64,000 nt of DNA, from assembly GCA_964537925.1 (NCBI GenBank), contig CAZICV010000005.1, forward strand, positions 1 to 64,000, given 5' to 3'. The DNA comes from SLDF01 sp964537925. GTDB lineage: Bacteria > Bacteroidota > Bacteroidia > Chitinophagales > Saprospiraceae. The notes beneath the pieces were generated by a model. That model worked only from the letters and a program-made list of their open reading frames with translations. It was not told the origin of the DNA and made no database searches. The translations under genes were made by a program, and so were the position numbers. Positions 18,596-28,210 of this stretch are shown here, piece by piece. How positions within the stretch are numbered: position 1 is the stretch's first letter; every line of letters begins with the position of its first letter.

Positions 18596-19996
18596 ATGCT
18601 ACACTTAGGCCGTCTAAAACTCCAGGAGATCTCAAGTCAAAGACGACAATACAGTATAGCAAGTACATTGATAAAGCTGACGGCCAGGTATGCCTATATA
18701 GTGTTTGCCTTGTTATTCATCGGGCTGGCAGATATCACTTTTCAGAGAAACAGCCCTAGCTTCAGAGGAGTAATGTGGTCGGACAGCGAGGGGTATTACA
18801 TGTATCTCCCGGCGCTCTTTATCCTCAAAGACGTGCATGCTGTGCCAGAGGGAAGTATGAACGCTCGTCGTAATGACAAGGAAGAAGTTGTAATCAAATA
18901 TACCTGTGGCAATGCGCTGTTTTACTTGCCCTTTTTTGTTGCTGCTTATGGGTACAATGTATTAACGGGGGTGAACCCCGAAGAGTATTTTCATCCTAAC
19001 TACGGGAAGGCCATAGCTGTATGTGGCTTGTTTTTTGGCTTGTTCGGATTGTTTATTGTATTCAAACTGCTGGCCAGGAGATATGCACCTCAGGTTGCAT
19101 GGCTGGTGGTTTTTTCCATATTGTTCGGGACCAATTTCTTTCATTACCTCACGAAAGAAACAGGGATGTCTCATGTGTACTCGTTCTTTCTTTTTGCATG
19201 TGTCGCCTGGTTAACTCCGAAATTTTATGAAAAACCCGGTTTTCGCAATGCGTTGCTTTTAGGAGGTGCGCTGGGGTGGATTGTCCTGATACGACCTACT
19301 AATATCCTCATCCTGCTATTCATCTTTCTATACGATATATATTCCCGGGATGCCTTGCGCGCAAGGGTAGATTTTATAGGAACGCATTGGCGTAAACTCT
19401 GTGCTGCTGCACTGATGGCTTTTTTATTTTTTATTCCTCAAATGTGGTATTGGTACGAGATGACGGGTAGTTGGATGAGATACTCTTACGAAGGAGAGTC
19501 TTTTATATACTGGGACAGGCCGAAAGTGTTTGCTGTATTGGCAGATGTCCAGAATGGACTTTTGCTTTATTCTCCTATCGTTCTATTCGCTCTGCTCGGT
19601 ATCGTATTTGGCTGCAGACAAAAAGCACATCAGGCCCCGGGGCTTTTCCTGGTATTTATAGCAGTTACTTATGTGTTTGCCAGTTGGTGGGCCTGGTGGT
19701 TCGGCGGGGCTTTTGGCCACCGTTGCTATGTTGAGTATTATGCCATTCTTTCTTTTGGTATGGCGGGATTTTATGAGACTGTCTTTCGTAGCCGCAGTTG
19801 GCCGCTCCAGGCAGGTGTATTGCTTACAGCACTATTTCTCATGTTTTATGGAGCAAAGATGTCTTTGTTATACAACGAACTTCCCGGGCCATGGGATGGA
19901 CCGGACTGGCGGTGGAACTGGGAAAAGATCCTGTGGATCTGGTCTCATCTTTTTGATTGGCACGCGGCACTATTTTTGGAGATCGCTCCCTCTTAA
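18596..19996 (+). CDS. Polytopic GT-C-type glycosyltransferase-like protein
   Basis: About 466 residues from the ATG at 18596; an in-frame GTG at 18566 inside an inverted repeat is the alternative. About ten membrane helices follow a short N-terminal tail. The first large loop, FRGVMWSDSEGYYMYLPALF, carries the acidic DSE typical of GT-C enzymes that use lipid-phosphate sugars. A WWAWWFGGAFGHRCYVEYYA stretch late in the protein is also seen in GT39-like proteins. It is part of an island with two other GT-C-like proteins and a GT2. Acceptor unknown (surface polysaccharide or protein). Confidence 0.65.
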   Translation: MLHLGRLKLQEISSQRRQYSIASTLIKLTARYAYIVFALLFIGLADITFQRNSPSFRGVMWSDSEGYYMYLPALFILKDVHAVPEGSMNARRNDKEEVVIKYTCGNALFYLPFFVAAYGYNVLTGVNPEEYFHPNYGKAIAVCGLFFGLFGLFIVFKLLARRYAPQVAWLVVFSILFGTNFFHYLTKETGMSHVYSFFLFACVAWLTPKFYEKPGFRNALLLGGALGWIVLIRPTNILILLFIFLYDIYSRDALRARVDFIGTHWRKLCAAALMAFLFFIPQMWYWYEMTGSWMRYSYEGESFIYWDRPKVFAVLADVQNGLLLYSPIVLFALLGIVFGCRQKAHQAPGLFLVFIAVTYVFASWWAWWFGGAFGHRCYVEYYAILSFGMAGFYETVFRSRSWPLQAGVLLTALFLMFYGAKMSLLYNELPGPWDGPDWRWNWEKILWIWSHLFDWHAALFLEIAPS

Positions 19997-20115
19997 AAAT
20001 ACTAGTCTGAAAGAAATGGCGTGATCCGGCAATTTTTTTGCAACGTATTCTTCAGTACATTGAAAAATGCGGTTTAGTTAGCTGTTAAGGCTAGTACTTC
20101 TAATAGCGATTTTAA

Positions 20116-20123
20116 TAGCTTTG
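20116..20123 (+). promoter_or_regulatory. -7 promoter element TAGCTTTG
   Basis: A full match to TAnnTTTG. No good -33 partner is visible. A start near 20128 would leave a leader of about 65 nt before the ATG at 20195, which argues against the TTG at 20126 as start codon. Confidence 0.4.
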
Positions 20124-20194
20124 TATTGGTAGGATCTGTACAGGACCACATTGTTTTAGCGACAGGCGAAGTGGATGTGACCAAACTTTTTTTG

Positions 20195-21730
20195 ATGAAG
20201 GGAATAACCAGGAATATCTTGTTCCTATCTATACTGACCATTTCCTTTCTGACTGTGAAGTCCTACGAGTGGATTTCCTTACGTCCCCAATCCGTACATC
20301 AGTGGAGACAGTCGGATTGTACGTCTTATGCCAGGATGTATGAGCAGGACCAGCGGTCTTTATTCAATCCGCGTGTACACTCTCTTACGGGTAAGAATGG
20401 CGAGATGGTAAGTGAATTTCCGGTTCTATATTTCATCGCCGGAAAACTGTACCATGTCTTTGGTCCCCATGAAGGTTTATTGCGTTTGCTGACACTGCTC
20501 ACTTTCCTGTCAGGAGTTTTTGCTTTATACGGGCTTTCTCGTATGCTGATACATTCGGAGTGGCTGGCTTTTTTGCCTCCCCTCTTCCTGTTTTTTGCGC
20601 CATACATTAATTACTATTCGGTGAACTTCCTGCCAGATCTTCCGGGGCTTTCCATGGCGCTGTGCGGATGGTATTTTCTGTTTTGCTACTTCAAGGCGGA
20701 GAGGGAGCGTTCGCTATGGTTTGCGTTCTTCTGCTTTACATTAGCGTCTCTCTTCAAGATAAGCGCTGCTGTAAGTCTAGTAGCAGCTACGCTTCTTCTC
20801 ATACAGTTCTGGATGCAGAAGGGCTATTTGTCGTTCCGATTTTCGAATACGAAAAAACTCTATGGCTATATGGCCGTTGCGGTCATCTGCGTATCTTATG
20901 GTATACTTGGTCTTTGGATACTTTTTGCCAAGTACTACAATGCACAGAGTGGCAATGGGGCCAATCTGCTTGGCATATTGCCCGTGTGGGATATGAGCAG
21001 GGAGGCAGTGTTGGATACCTTCCGCATATACGGTACTAAATGGTATCGCCAGATATTATGGCCCCCCTTCTATTATTTGACAGTACTAAGCCTTGCGGGT
21101 TTATTTATCTTCTGGAAAAAGATCCCTCCAATGTTGCGAATGAGCACAGTCTGGCTTCTGTTGGGTCAGGGGGCGTATGTGATCTTGTGGTTCGATACTT
21201 TCTATCATCATGACTATTATCTGGTCAATACATTTATCCTACCTGTTTTTTTATTCCTGGTACTTACTTATCTGGTTGACAGGTGGACTTTTGATACAAA
21301 GAAATTAGCTGTCCGATATGCTGCAGGGGGTGTGATGACACTACTTATGCTGGTGGCCGCCATTAATTGTCGCAGCGCTCTGCAAGCCAGGTATGACGGT
21401 GTGATGTACGAGTCCTGCAACAAGGATCTCTATGATATCGAGCCTTATCTGCGTTCACTGGGATTGAAATGGCAGGACAAGGTTTTCAGCGCGCCGGATC
21501 CAAGCCCCAACATAACCCTGAACATGATGAACCAGCAGGGGTGGAGCGAGGCATACAATACACACGATTACAACATTGACTATTTTCTATGGGCCGGTGC
21601 GGACTTTATGATCATCAGCGATTCTACCGTGCTTCAAAATCCTTTGTACAGCAAATATGCAGGACATCAGATAGGCCAGCATAAGTCCGTCAAGGTGTAT
21701 GACCTTCGCCCGTACAAGCAGGTGCAATAA
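20195..21730 (+). CDS. GT39-like membrane glycosyltransferase
   Basis: A 511-residue polytopic protein of the ArnT/PMT-like GT-C group. The first loop carries SVHQWRQSDCTSYARMY, the H-x-WRQ-x-D motif common in bacterial GT39 relatives, with Asp as likely catalytic base. About ten membrane helices follow, and a soluble C-terminal tail of about 100 residues ends the protein. The ATG at 20195 is chosen because a -7 element at 20116-20123 makes the TTG at 20126 unlikely. It would transfer a sugar from a lipid carrier on the outer face of the inner membrane. Confidence 0.75.
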   Translation: MKGITRNILFLSILTISFLTVKSYEWISLRPQSVHQWRQSDCTSYARMYEQDQRSLFNPRVHSLTGKNGEMVSEFPVLYFIAGKLYHVFGPHEGLLRLLTLLTFLSGVFALYGLSRMLIHSEWLAFLPPLFLFFAPYINYYSVNFLPDLPGLSMALCGWYFLFCYFKAERERSLWFAFFCFTLASLFKISAAVSLVAATLLLIQFWMQKGYLSFRFSNTKKLYGYMAVAVICVSYGILGLWILFAKYYNAQSGNGANLLGILPVWDMSREAVLDTFRIYGTKWYRQILWPPFYYLTVLSLAGLFIFWKKIPPMLRMSTVWLLLGQGAYVILWFDTFYHHDYYLVNTFILPVFLFLVLTYLVDRWTFDTKKLAVRYAAGGVMTLLMLVAAINCRSALQARYDGVMYESCNKDLYDIEPYLRSLGLKWQDKVFSAPDPSPNITLNMMNQQGWSEAYNTHDYNIDYFLWAGADFMIISDSTVLQNPLYSKYAGHQIGQHKSVKVYDLRPYKQVQ

Positions 21731-21775
21731 GCCCGCGCCAGTGACCGGGAGGCAAAGAAGGAACCGGTACTTTGT

Positions 21776-22531
21776 TTATCGGCGGTTTATCCCTTTGTAG
21801 AGAGCAGAGTTGTTGAGGCCTAGTCGCTGCAGAAAGAGGCCCCCCGAAACTCGCAGTACTCCCAGGCCATACTTCACCGACCGCCTGAAACTGATCGAAG
21901 AAGCCTCTTCAAAGTATTTCGTCGGGCAGGTTACCTCTGCGATACCGAACCTGGCATAGATGATCTGTGCGAGCATTTCATTATCGAATACGAAGTCGTC
22001 CGAGTTGCTATTAAATGGGATAGCCTCCAATACCTCACGACTGAAGGCCCTGTATCCCGTGTGGTATTCCGATAGCTTGTGCCCAGCCAGTAGGTTCTGT
22101 GCGAAAGTCAGGAACCGGTTGGATACATACTTGTACATAGGCATGCCGCCGCGTAGTGCGCCATTGCCTAGTATACGCGAGCCTAATACGACATCGTACA
22201 GGCCCTCACCGATGATATTGACCATCGATGGGATGAGCTTTGGCGTGTACTGATAGTCTGGGTGGAGCATGATGACGATATCGGCATCCAAAGAAAGCGC
22301 GTAGTTATACAACGATTTCTGGTTGCCGCCATAGCCTTTGTTGCGCTCATGGGAGATGATATGCCGGATGCCCAGCTCCCGGGCTTTGGAGACGGTGTTG
22401 TCCTTGCTCGCGTCGTCACAGAGAACTACTTCATCGACAAGATCTCGCGGGATCTCCGCAAAGGTTTGTGCCAGCGTCAGCTCGGCGTTGTATGCCGGGA
22501 GGACTACTACGACCTTCTTTCCTTTATACAT
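21776..22531 (-). CDS. GT2 glycosyltransferase, DPM/ArnC-like
   Basis: A 251-residue family 2 glycosyltransferase. Motifs: VVVLPAYNAELTL, VLCDDASKDNT, NKGYGGNQKSL, and the DxD-like LHPDYQYTP. A YHTGYRAFSREVL segment is typical of polyprenyl-phosphate sugar transferases in Bacteroidota. There is no membrane helix. It is the last gene of a minus-strand run, 18 bp after the DUF5606 gene, and converges with the GT39-like gene at 20195. It could supply a lipid-linked sugar to those GT-C enzymes; this is inference. Confidence 0.87.
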   Translation of the reverse strand: MYKGKKVVVVLPAYNAELTLAQTFAEIPRDLVDEVVLCDDASKDNTVSKARELGIRHIISHERNKGYGGNQKSLYNYALSLDADIVIMLHPDYQYTPKLIPSMVNIIGEGLYDVVLGSRILGNGALRGGMPMYKYVSNRFLTFAQNLLAGHKLSEYHTGYRAFSREVLEAIPFNSNSDDFVFDNEMLAQIIYARFGIAEVTCPTKYFEEASSISFRRSVKYGLGVLRVSGGLFLQRLGLNNSALYKGINRR

Positions 22532-22537
22532 AGGCCT

Positions 22538-22546
22538 GCAAATATA
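22538..22546 (-). promoter_or_regulatory. -7 promoter element TATATTTGC very close to the GT2 start
   Basis: A perfect TAnnTTTG element on the minus strand, only about 7 nt before the ATG at 22531. If used, the mRNA would be almost leaderless. It lies in the 18-bp gap between two genes. No clear -33 box is visible, so chance is possible. Confidence 0.35.
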
Positions 22547-22549
22547 GGA

Positions 22550-22954
22550 CTATTCTTCTTCGCCCAGGTCCCCGGATGGATCTGCCGCAAGCAGCCCTTT
22601 TGCACTGAGGTACTGAAACCACTTGATCACTTTGCGCATATCGCTGACCTTAACCCTGTCTTCGTCGTATTCCGGAAGTACCAGGCGGAAGTATGCAGAG
22701 AGGTCTTTGCTATTGTCTGCAGGTAGCGCTTCCGGGTGTTCCAGCATCGCCTGGAATACTTCCTTGAGCGGCGTAGAATCCGAGTAAGTGTAGATAGAGA
22801 TGGACTCCAGTGGGGAAAACTGGTGGATACGTGAAGGCGCAAACTTGCGTTTGCCACTGTCCAGGTCTTCTATGATAAGTCCGTTGTTTCGGTTGCCAAC
22901 CACTTTATATATGCCTTGCATACCTGTGACGGCTACGAGATTATCCAGTTTCAT
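22550..22954 (-). CDS. DUF5606 family protein
   Basis: A 134-residue cytoplasmic protein restricted to Bacteroidota. It opens MKLDNLVAVTGMQGIYKVV and continues with a KRKFAPSRIHQFSPLESISIY beta part and a helical VSDMRKVIKWFQYL tail, as in DUF5606. Function unknown. It lies 21 bp after the E1 gene and 18 bp before a GT2 gene on the same strand. Confidence 0.85.
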   Translation of the reverse strand: MKLDNLVAVTGMQGIYKVVGNRNNGLIIEDLDSGKRKFAPSRIHQFSPLESISIYTYSDSTPLKEVFQAMLEHPEALPADNSKDLSAYFRLVLPEYDEDRVKVSDMRKVIKWFQYLSAKGLLAADPSGDLGEEE

Positions 22955-22975
22955 GAGTATATAATATCGGGTTGC

Positions 22976-24967
22976 TTAGTAGTTTAATAATTTAGCCAAC
23001 ACTTCATCCAGCCTGGCGCTGGCGAGAAAATTCTTTTCCAGCGGGATGGCAAACGGCACGGGTGTATCCAGGCTTGCGCACCTGGTCACAGGAGCATCCA
23101 AATACTCAAAGAGATGCTCCGAAATATAGGCTGCAATCTCTCCGCCGAGACCGCCGAAGAGCGTATCCTCGTGCAGGATGCAGACGCGCCCTGTTTTCTT
23201 CACTGTACGCGCGATGGCATCGAAGTCCAGTGGCAACAGCGTCCGCAGGTCCACGATATCCGCATCTATATTCAGTCTTTCAGCGGCATCAACGGCCCAG
23301 TAACGCCCCATGCCATATGTGATGATACTCAGCTCTTCACCGGTACGGGCCAGATCTGCCACACCAATCGGTATGGTGTAATAGTCTTCGGGGACGAGCT
23401 CCGACTGGCTGCGATACAGTGCCTTATGTTCGAAGAATATGACCGGGTTCGGATCTTCAAGGGCAGCCGACAGGAGCCCCTTGGCATCTCGCGGTGTTGC
23501 AGGGAAGACTACTTTCAGGCCAGGCGTATGCGTAAACCATGCCTCGTTGCTCTGAGAATGGAACGGCCCGGCGCCGACCCCTGCACCTGCGGGCATACGG
23601 ATCACGACGTCGGCGTTTTGCCCCCAGCGGTAGTGCAGCTTGGCCAGGTTGTTGATGATCTGGTTGAAACCGCAGGTCACGAAGTCCGCAAACTGCATTT
23701 CCACCATGGCCTTATAGCCTTTTAGACTAAGGCCCAGCCCGGCTCCTATGACAGCGCTTTCGCAGAGTGGCGTATTGCGCACCCGCTCTAACCCGAACTC
23801 TTGTACAAAGCCATCGGTGATCTTGAAAACACCTCCATAGGCCGCAATATCCTGGCCCATAAGGACCAGGTTCTCATGGCGCCGCATAGAATGACGAAGT
23901 CCGTCCGAGATCGCGTCGATATAACGCATCTCACGGGATGTCATATCCGAAGTATCTGTTGCTCTGTGAATGAATGGCGCGTATACATCGGCTAGCTCAC
24001 GGGAGAGGTCGGGCGTGATCTCCGGCTCGTCATAGATCCTATCCAGTCCGGCATCGATCTCAGCTTTAATGGCACGACGGATATCTCCAATAGTCTCCTC
24101 TGTCAGCACGCCCGTCTCCAGCAGATAGGCTTCGTACCGGGCGATGGGGTCTTTCAGAGACCAGGCATCCATGAGTTCTTTGGGCACGTATTTGGTGCCC
24201 GAAGCCTCTTCGTGGCCCCTCATCCTGAATGTCATACACTCCAGCAGGACAGGTTCCGGACGCTCTCTCATGGATGTAGCCAGGTCCGAAATGGTCTTGT
24301 ATACTTCCAGTATGTTATTACCGTCGATCGTGAGCGCTTTCATCCCGTAACCGATACCCCGGTCGGCGAGCTGCGCACAACGGAATTGTTCGGAGCTGGG
24401 AGTGGAGAGACCGTAGCCATTGTTCTCTATGAGGAAGATCACAGGTAGCTGCCATACGGCGGCTACATTGAGCGCTTCGTGAAACTCTCCTTCGCTCGTA
24501 CCGCCTTCGCCCGTAAATGCCAGGGAGATGCGCTGTTCCGATCCTAGCTTGTGCGCCAGGGCCACGCCACCCGCCAGCGAAAGCTGTGGGCCAAGGTGTG
24601 AAATCATCCCAACAATATGGTGCTCCATGGCGCCGAAATGGAAGGAGCGTTCACGCCCGTTGCTATAACCGGAAGCCTTGCCCTGCCACTGCGAGAAGAG
24701 GCGCTCAAAGGGCATTTTCCTTGCCGTGAATACACCCAGGTTTCGATGCAGGGTGAAGATGAACTCATCCTCCAGCAAAGCTCTCGTGGCTCCTACGGCG
24801 ATGGCTTCCTGGCCGATCCCGGAAAACCACTTGCTGATCTTGCCCTGCCTGAGCAGGATCAACATTTTCTCTTCTATAAGACGAGGTCTTACGAGGTCGC
24901 TGTAAAGAGAAACCAGCAACTCATCCGAAAAGCCGGCCCGGTCAAAATGCATGTCGTTGGATACCAT
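22976..24967 (-). CDS. 2-oxoacid dehydrogenase E1, fused alpha and beta subunits
   Basis: A 663-residue thiamine-diphosphate enzyme that decarboxylates a 2-oxoacid and passes the acyl group to lipoyl-E2. The alpha part (1-340) carries RQGKISKWFSGIGQEA and the TPP motif GEGG-N22-ENN. The beta part (about 345-663) carries YIDAISDGL, PLCESAVIGAGLG and PAGAGVGAGPFHSQSNEAW. The wording fits branched-chain 2-oxoacid dehydrogenase better than pyruvate dehydrogenase, but substrate is not certain. No E2 gene is in the window; a dihydrolipoyl dehydrogenase (E3) lies at 40175. ATG at 24952 is an alternative start. Confidence 0.88.
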   Translation of the reverse strand: MVSNDMHFDRAGFSDELLVSLYSDLVRPRLIEEKMLILLRQGKISKWFSGIGQEAIAVGATRALLEDEFIFTLHRNLGVFTARKMPFERLFSQWQGKASGYSNGRERSFHFGAMEHHIVGMISHLGPQLSLAGGVALAHKLGSEQRISLAFTGEGGTSEGEFHEALNVAAVWQLPVIFLIENNGYGLSTPSSEQFRCAQLADRGIGYGMKALTIDGNNILEVYKTISDLATSMRERPEPVLLECMTFRMRGHEEASGTKYVPKELMDAWSLKDPIARYEAYLLETGVLTEETIGDIRRAIKAEIDAGLDRIYDEPEITPDLSRELADVYAPFIHRATDTSDMTSREMRYIDAISDGLRHSMRRHENLVLMGQDIAAYGGVFKITDGFVQEFGLERVRNTPLCESAVIGAGLGLSLKGYKAMVEMQFADFVTCGFNQIINNLAKLHYRWGQNADVVIRMPAGAGVGAGPFHSQSNEAWFTHTPGLKVVFPATPRDAKGLLSAALEDPNPVIFFEHKALYRSQSELVPEDYYTIPIGVADLARTGEELSIITYGMGRYWAVDAAERLNIDADIVDLRTLLPLDFDAIARTVKKTGRVCILHEDTLFGGLGGEIAAYISEHLFEYLDAPVTRCASLDTPVPFAIPLEKNFLASARLDEVLAKLLNY

Positions 24968-25081
24968 AACTGTTGCGAAAACGGCACCAAATATCGTAAA
25001 ATTAAACCAGACAGCATGTGTGCTTTTCCAGGGTATCTATTTTCACTCCCTGAACAAAATGAGGCCTGGCAGATTACCTGG

Positions 25082-27424
25082 CTACCTGAAATAACCGTCG
25101 GGGAGGAACGGGCCGTTGAGCGAGTCCGGCAAGAACTCTTCTCCCTCCGGGCCCAGCAAATCGAGGCCTTCCAGGCTGTCCGTGGGCTCCAGTTCGTCTT
25201 CATACCATCCTGGCGGGCAGTCCAGGCGTTCGCGCACGGTCTTGTCGGCCGCAGGGTACCGTGCTTTTTGAAGTGCTTCAAACCGTTTTTCGTTGTCCTG
25301 GGTGATTTTGCGGAAGAACCGCCCCCAGATCGGGAGTGCAGTATGGTTGGCCTGCCCGTAAGCCGAAGAGCGGAAATGAATCAACGGGGATTCGGCTCCT
25401 ACCCAGACACCTGCCAGCAGATCGGGTGTAACACCTACAAACCAGCCGTCGGCATAATCCTGGGAAGTGCCGGTCTTTCCAGCCAGATCCCACTGCGGGG
25501 CATATTCCCAGCGGGCACTGGCTCCGGTGCCCCGCTCAACAACTCCCTTCATGAGCTGGAGCATCATATCAGCAGTAGTGGTATCCAGGGCCTGCGGCCT
25601 TCCCGTAGCCTCTCTCGTATAATCGACCAGCACATTGCCGTGCCTGTCTTCGATACGCAAGACCATACGCACCGGAGTACGCCGCCCGCGATTGGACAGT
25701 GTATTATACACTTCCAGCAACTCTGTCAGCGAGGCATCGAAGCCACCGAGACAGATACCCGGCTCATCGGGTATGGGGCCCTTGAAGCCCAGCCGCTGGG
25801 CCATATTAATGACATTGCGTATCCCTGCTCTGATCCCTACTTCTACAGCGATAACATTGATAGAGCGGTTGAGGGCGCCCGCAAACGTGAATTGTCCGCC
25901 GTATCGTGCATCTACGTTCTTAGGTGTATAGTTGTCGAACTCCTGGTGTATGATGATCTGGTTTTCCATGAACATACAGGGGTCGATGTCTTCTTCGATA
26001 GCCGTAGCGTACACTACGGGCTTCATCGTGGAGCCGATCTGTCTGCGTGCCTTCACATGATCATACTTCAGGAAACGGAAGTCGATTCCGCCTACCCACG
26101 CCTTGACAAAACCCTGCCGGTCAGTCACCAGCATACCACAATGTAATGTACGCGCGTAGTGCTTGATCGAATCAATGGGGCTAAGCATAGTGTCTGCGGG
26201 ACCTTGCCAGGTAAACAAGGCCATATCTACCGGGAGGCGGAGTATCGAATCCGCTTCCGTGTCCGAAAAGCCCTGCTCCCGGAGCGAGCGGTAGCGTGCC
26301 GTACGCCTGACCTGGTCCATGATATAGCTCTCGTTGCCCCAAGGGTCCTCTCTGCGCCATTCGCTGTCAAATTCTCTCTGGAGACGTTCCATGTGTTCGA
26401 GTGCCGCTTCATCGGCGTAGCGCTGCATAGCCGTGTCCAGTGAGGTGTATATTCTCAGGCCGTCTGTATATAGATTGTAGGCTTCGCCGGAGGGTTTTTG
26501 CATCCCTTTGAGGAGTTCGTCGAGCTCCAGCCTGAGCGATTCCCTGAAATATCTTCCGATGCCGCGCTGGTGATCCTCGACAAAGGGCCTTACTTCCATG
26601 GGCAACCGGACAAGGGAGTCGAGCTCCCATGTTCTCAGCATTTTCTTGTCCGCCATCAACTGCAGGACCAGGTTACGTCTTTCCGTAGCTTTGTCCTGGT
26701 TGACAAGCGGGTTATAGGTTGTAGTCGCCTTGAGCATACCGATGAGGGTCGCTCCCTCTTCCACGGTCAGTGCGGCCGGTGTAGTGTTAAAATACCTGCG
26801 GGCGGCAGCCCGGATACCGAATGCATTGCTTCCGAACGGAACGGTATTAAGATACATCGTAAGGATTTCCTCCTTGCTGTATACCTTCTCGAGCCTTCGG
26901 GCGATGATCACCTCCCTGAGCTTATTGATTACAATGGAAAAACGACCGATATTCTTGCGGCCGTAGAGGTTTTTGGCCAACTGCTGGGTGATCGTACTGC
27001 CTCCGCCGGCTGATCTGTCGCCGCCGAGGATGGTCTTGAAAAGTACGCGCATCCAGGAGCGGAAGTCAACTCCGCTGTGCTGATGGAAGCGCTCATCTTC
27101 CGTGACGATCAACGCATCCAATACATGAGGAGCAATCTCGTCGTAAGCGACATTGGTCCGGTTTTCGATGAAGTACTTGCCGAGTAACGCACTATCTGCC
27201 GCATATACCTCAGACGCCTCAGGCATTTCGATCTCACGCAATGCTTTTCTCCCGGGTACAGGCCCGAAGACATCCCAGATCAGCAGCAGATAAAACAGCC
27301 ATAGCAACAGCAGGACGGTAGCGGCTGATCCCAGCAATAAACGAGCCCAGCGTGGTTTAGTCCGATACCAGGCAGCTATATGCAGGAAGACACTTTTGAT
27401 CTTGTCCAACCAGGATCTTGTCAT
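25082..27424 (-). CDS. Class A penicillin-binding protein 1A
   Basis: A 780-residue bifunctional peptidoglycan synthase. A short cytoplasmic tail and one membrane helix (about 30-52) are followed by a GT51 glycosyltransferase domain with TEDERF (Glu109 catalytic) and GGSTITQQLAKNLYGRKN, then a transpeptidase domain with S-T-M-K (in QIGSTMKPVVYA), S-I-N (in LNRSINV) and KTGTS. All key residues are present. The C-terminal 60 residues are acidic (EDELEPTDSLEGLDLLGPEGEE) and probably disordered. It lies 21 bp after recO. Confidence 0.93.
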   Translation of the reverse strand: MTRSWLDKIKSVFLHIAAWYRTKPRWARLLLGSAATVLLLLWLFYLLLIWDVFGPVPGRKALREIEMPEASEVYAADSALLGKYFIENRTNVAYDEIAPHVLDALIVTEDERFHQHSGVDFRSWMRVLFKTILGGDRSAGGGSTITQQLAKNLYGRKNIGRFSIVINKLREVIIARRLEKVYSKEEILTMYLNTVPFGSNAFGIRAAARRYFNTTPAALTVEEGATLIGMLKATTTYNPLVNQDKATERRNLVLQLMADKKMLRTWELDSLVRLPMEVRPFVEDHQRGIGRYFRESLRLELDELLKGMQKPSGEAYNLYTDGLRIYTSLDTAMQRYADEAALEHMERLQREFDSEWRREDPWGNESYIMDQVRRTARYRSLREQGFSDTEADSILRLPVDMALFTWQGPADTMLSPIDSIKHYARTLHCGMLVTDRQGFVKAWVGGIDFRFLKYDHVKARRQIGSTMKPVVYATAIEEDIDPCMFMENQIIIHQEFDNYTPKNVDARYGGQFTFAGALNRSINVIAVEVGIRAGIRNVINMAQRLGFKGPIPDEPGICLGGFDASLTELLEVYNTLSNRGRRTPVRMVLRIEDRHGNVLVDYTREATGRPQALDTTTADMMLQLMKGVVERGTGASARWEYAPQWDLAGKTGTSQDYADGWFVGVTPDLLAGVWVGAESPLIHFRSSAYGQANHTALPIWGRFFRKITQDNEKRFEALQKARYPAADKTVRERLDCPPGWYEDELEPTDSLEGLDLLGPEGEEFLPDSLNGPFLPDGYFR

Positions 27425-27445
27425 ATTAGGAGTGCTAAGGCAGAT

Positions 27446-28174
27446 TTAACCGGCCTGCAGGACTTTCCCGATCACTTCAGTGGACCGCAAAGGCCTGAAA
27501 AGCTCAATATGGAGGTGAAAATAATGCAATAAGCAATGGAGTAAATGTTGCCGCTGGACTTTGGTACACAAAATCTCGTGCGCCCCCTTGTTGTCCTTTG
27601 CGAGCAGTTCTTTCAGGAGCGCAGTTTGTTCGGGATCAAGCGAATCGGCATGGACCGGGGGCCGGGCACAGAAGGTCCCTTCTCTGAGGTCAAAGCAATA
27701 TCCATCCCGGTACATCTGCCGTTCGGGACCGAAGCCGAGCAGGATGCTCAGCCGGCAGAGGAAAACCAGTGGAGTGCAGGCAGCTACTGTTCCCGGGAGG
27801 TCCAGGTCCCGGATACTGTCCGCCAGGTAGGCAAACAGATCTTCATTGGCAGTTCGTTCATGAATGGCGTTCCGGGCTACCTCTGCCATAAACATGGCGA
27901 CGGCGCTTCTGCGGATATCAAAAGATGCGACCGGAACATATGCCAGGTGCATTTCGCTGATCCTGGAGAGAGATTGAAGTTCTTTCTCGTAAACCAACAG
28001 ATCGAGGATATGCAAAGGTTGCAGGAGCGCTATCCTGGTATGCCCTTTCTTTGAATACACGCCGTTGACCAGGTAGCTCCGGAGTCCGAAGGCTTCGGTA
28101 TAGATGTCGGTGATCAGGCTATTGTCCCTGAACTTTTGTGTTCTGAAAACGATCCCTTGTGTTTTGGCCAGCAT
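27446..28174 (-). CDS. recO: DNA repair protein RecO
   Basis: A 242-residue protein that loads RecA with RecR during gap repair. An N-terminal OB fold (MLAKTQGIVFRTQKFRDNSLITDIYTE split over strands, with ARIAL-like QPLHILDLLVYEK) is followed by a helical domain with ELARNAIHE-like AEVARNAIHERTANEDLF. The usual C-terminal zinc cysteines are not obvious, as in several Bacteroidota RecO. It is 36 bp after the 110-residue gene and 21 bp before the PBP1A gene. Confidence 0.88.
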   Translation of the reverse strand: MLAKTQGIVFRTQKFRDNSLITDIYTEAFGLRSYLVNGVYSKKGHTRIALLQPLHILDLLVYEKELQSLSRISEMHLAYVPVASFDIRRSAVAMFMAEVARNAIHERTANEDLFAYLADSIRDLDLPGTVAACTPLVFLCRLSILLGFGPERQMYRDGYCFDLREGTFCARPPVHADSLDPEQTALLKELLAKDNKGAHEILCTKVQRQHLLHCLLHYFHLHIELFRPLRSTEVIGKVLQAG

Positions 28175-28210
28175 GAGCAGGTAGTATCGGTCACAGTATT
28201 TCCAGGCTTA

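Noticed and set aside
24617..26146. 509-residue plus-strand frame opposite E1 and PBP1A
   Set aside because: It is antisense to two strongly supported genes, has no recognisable motif, and long shadow frames are common in this GC-rich codon usage.
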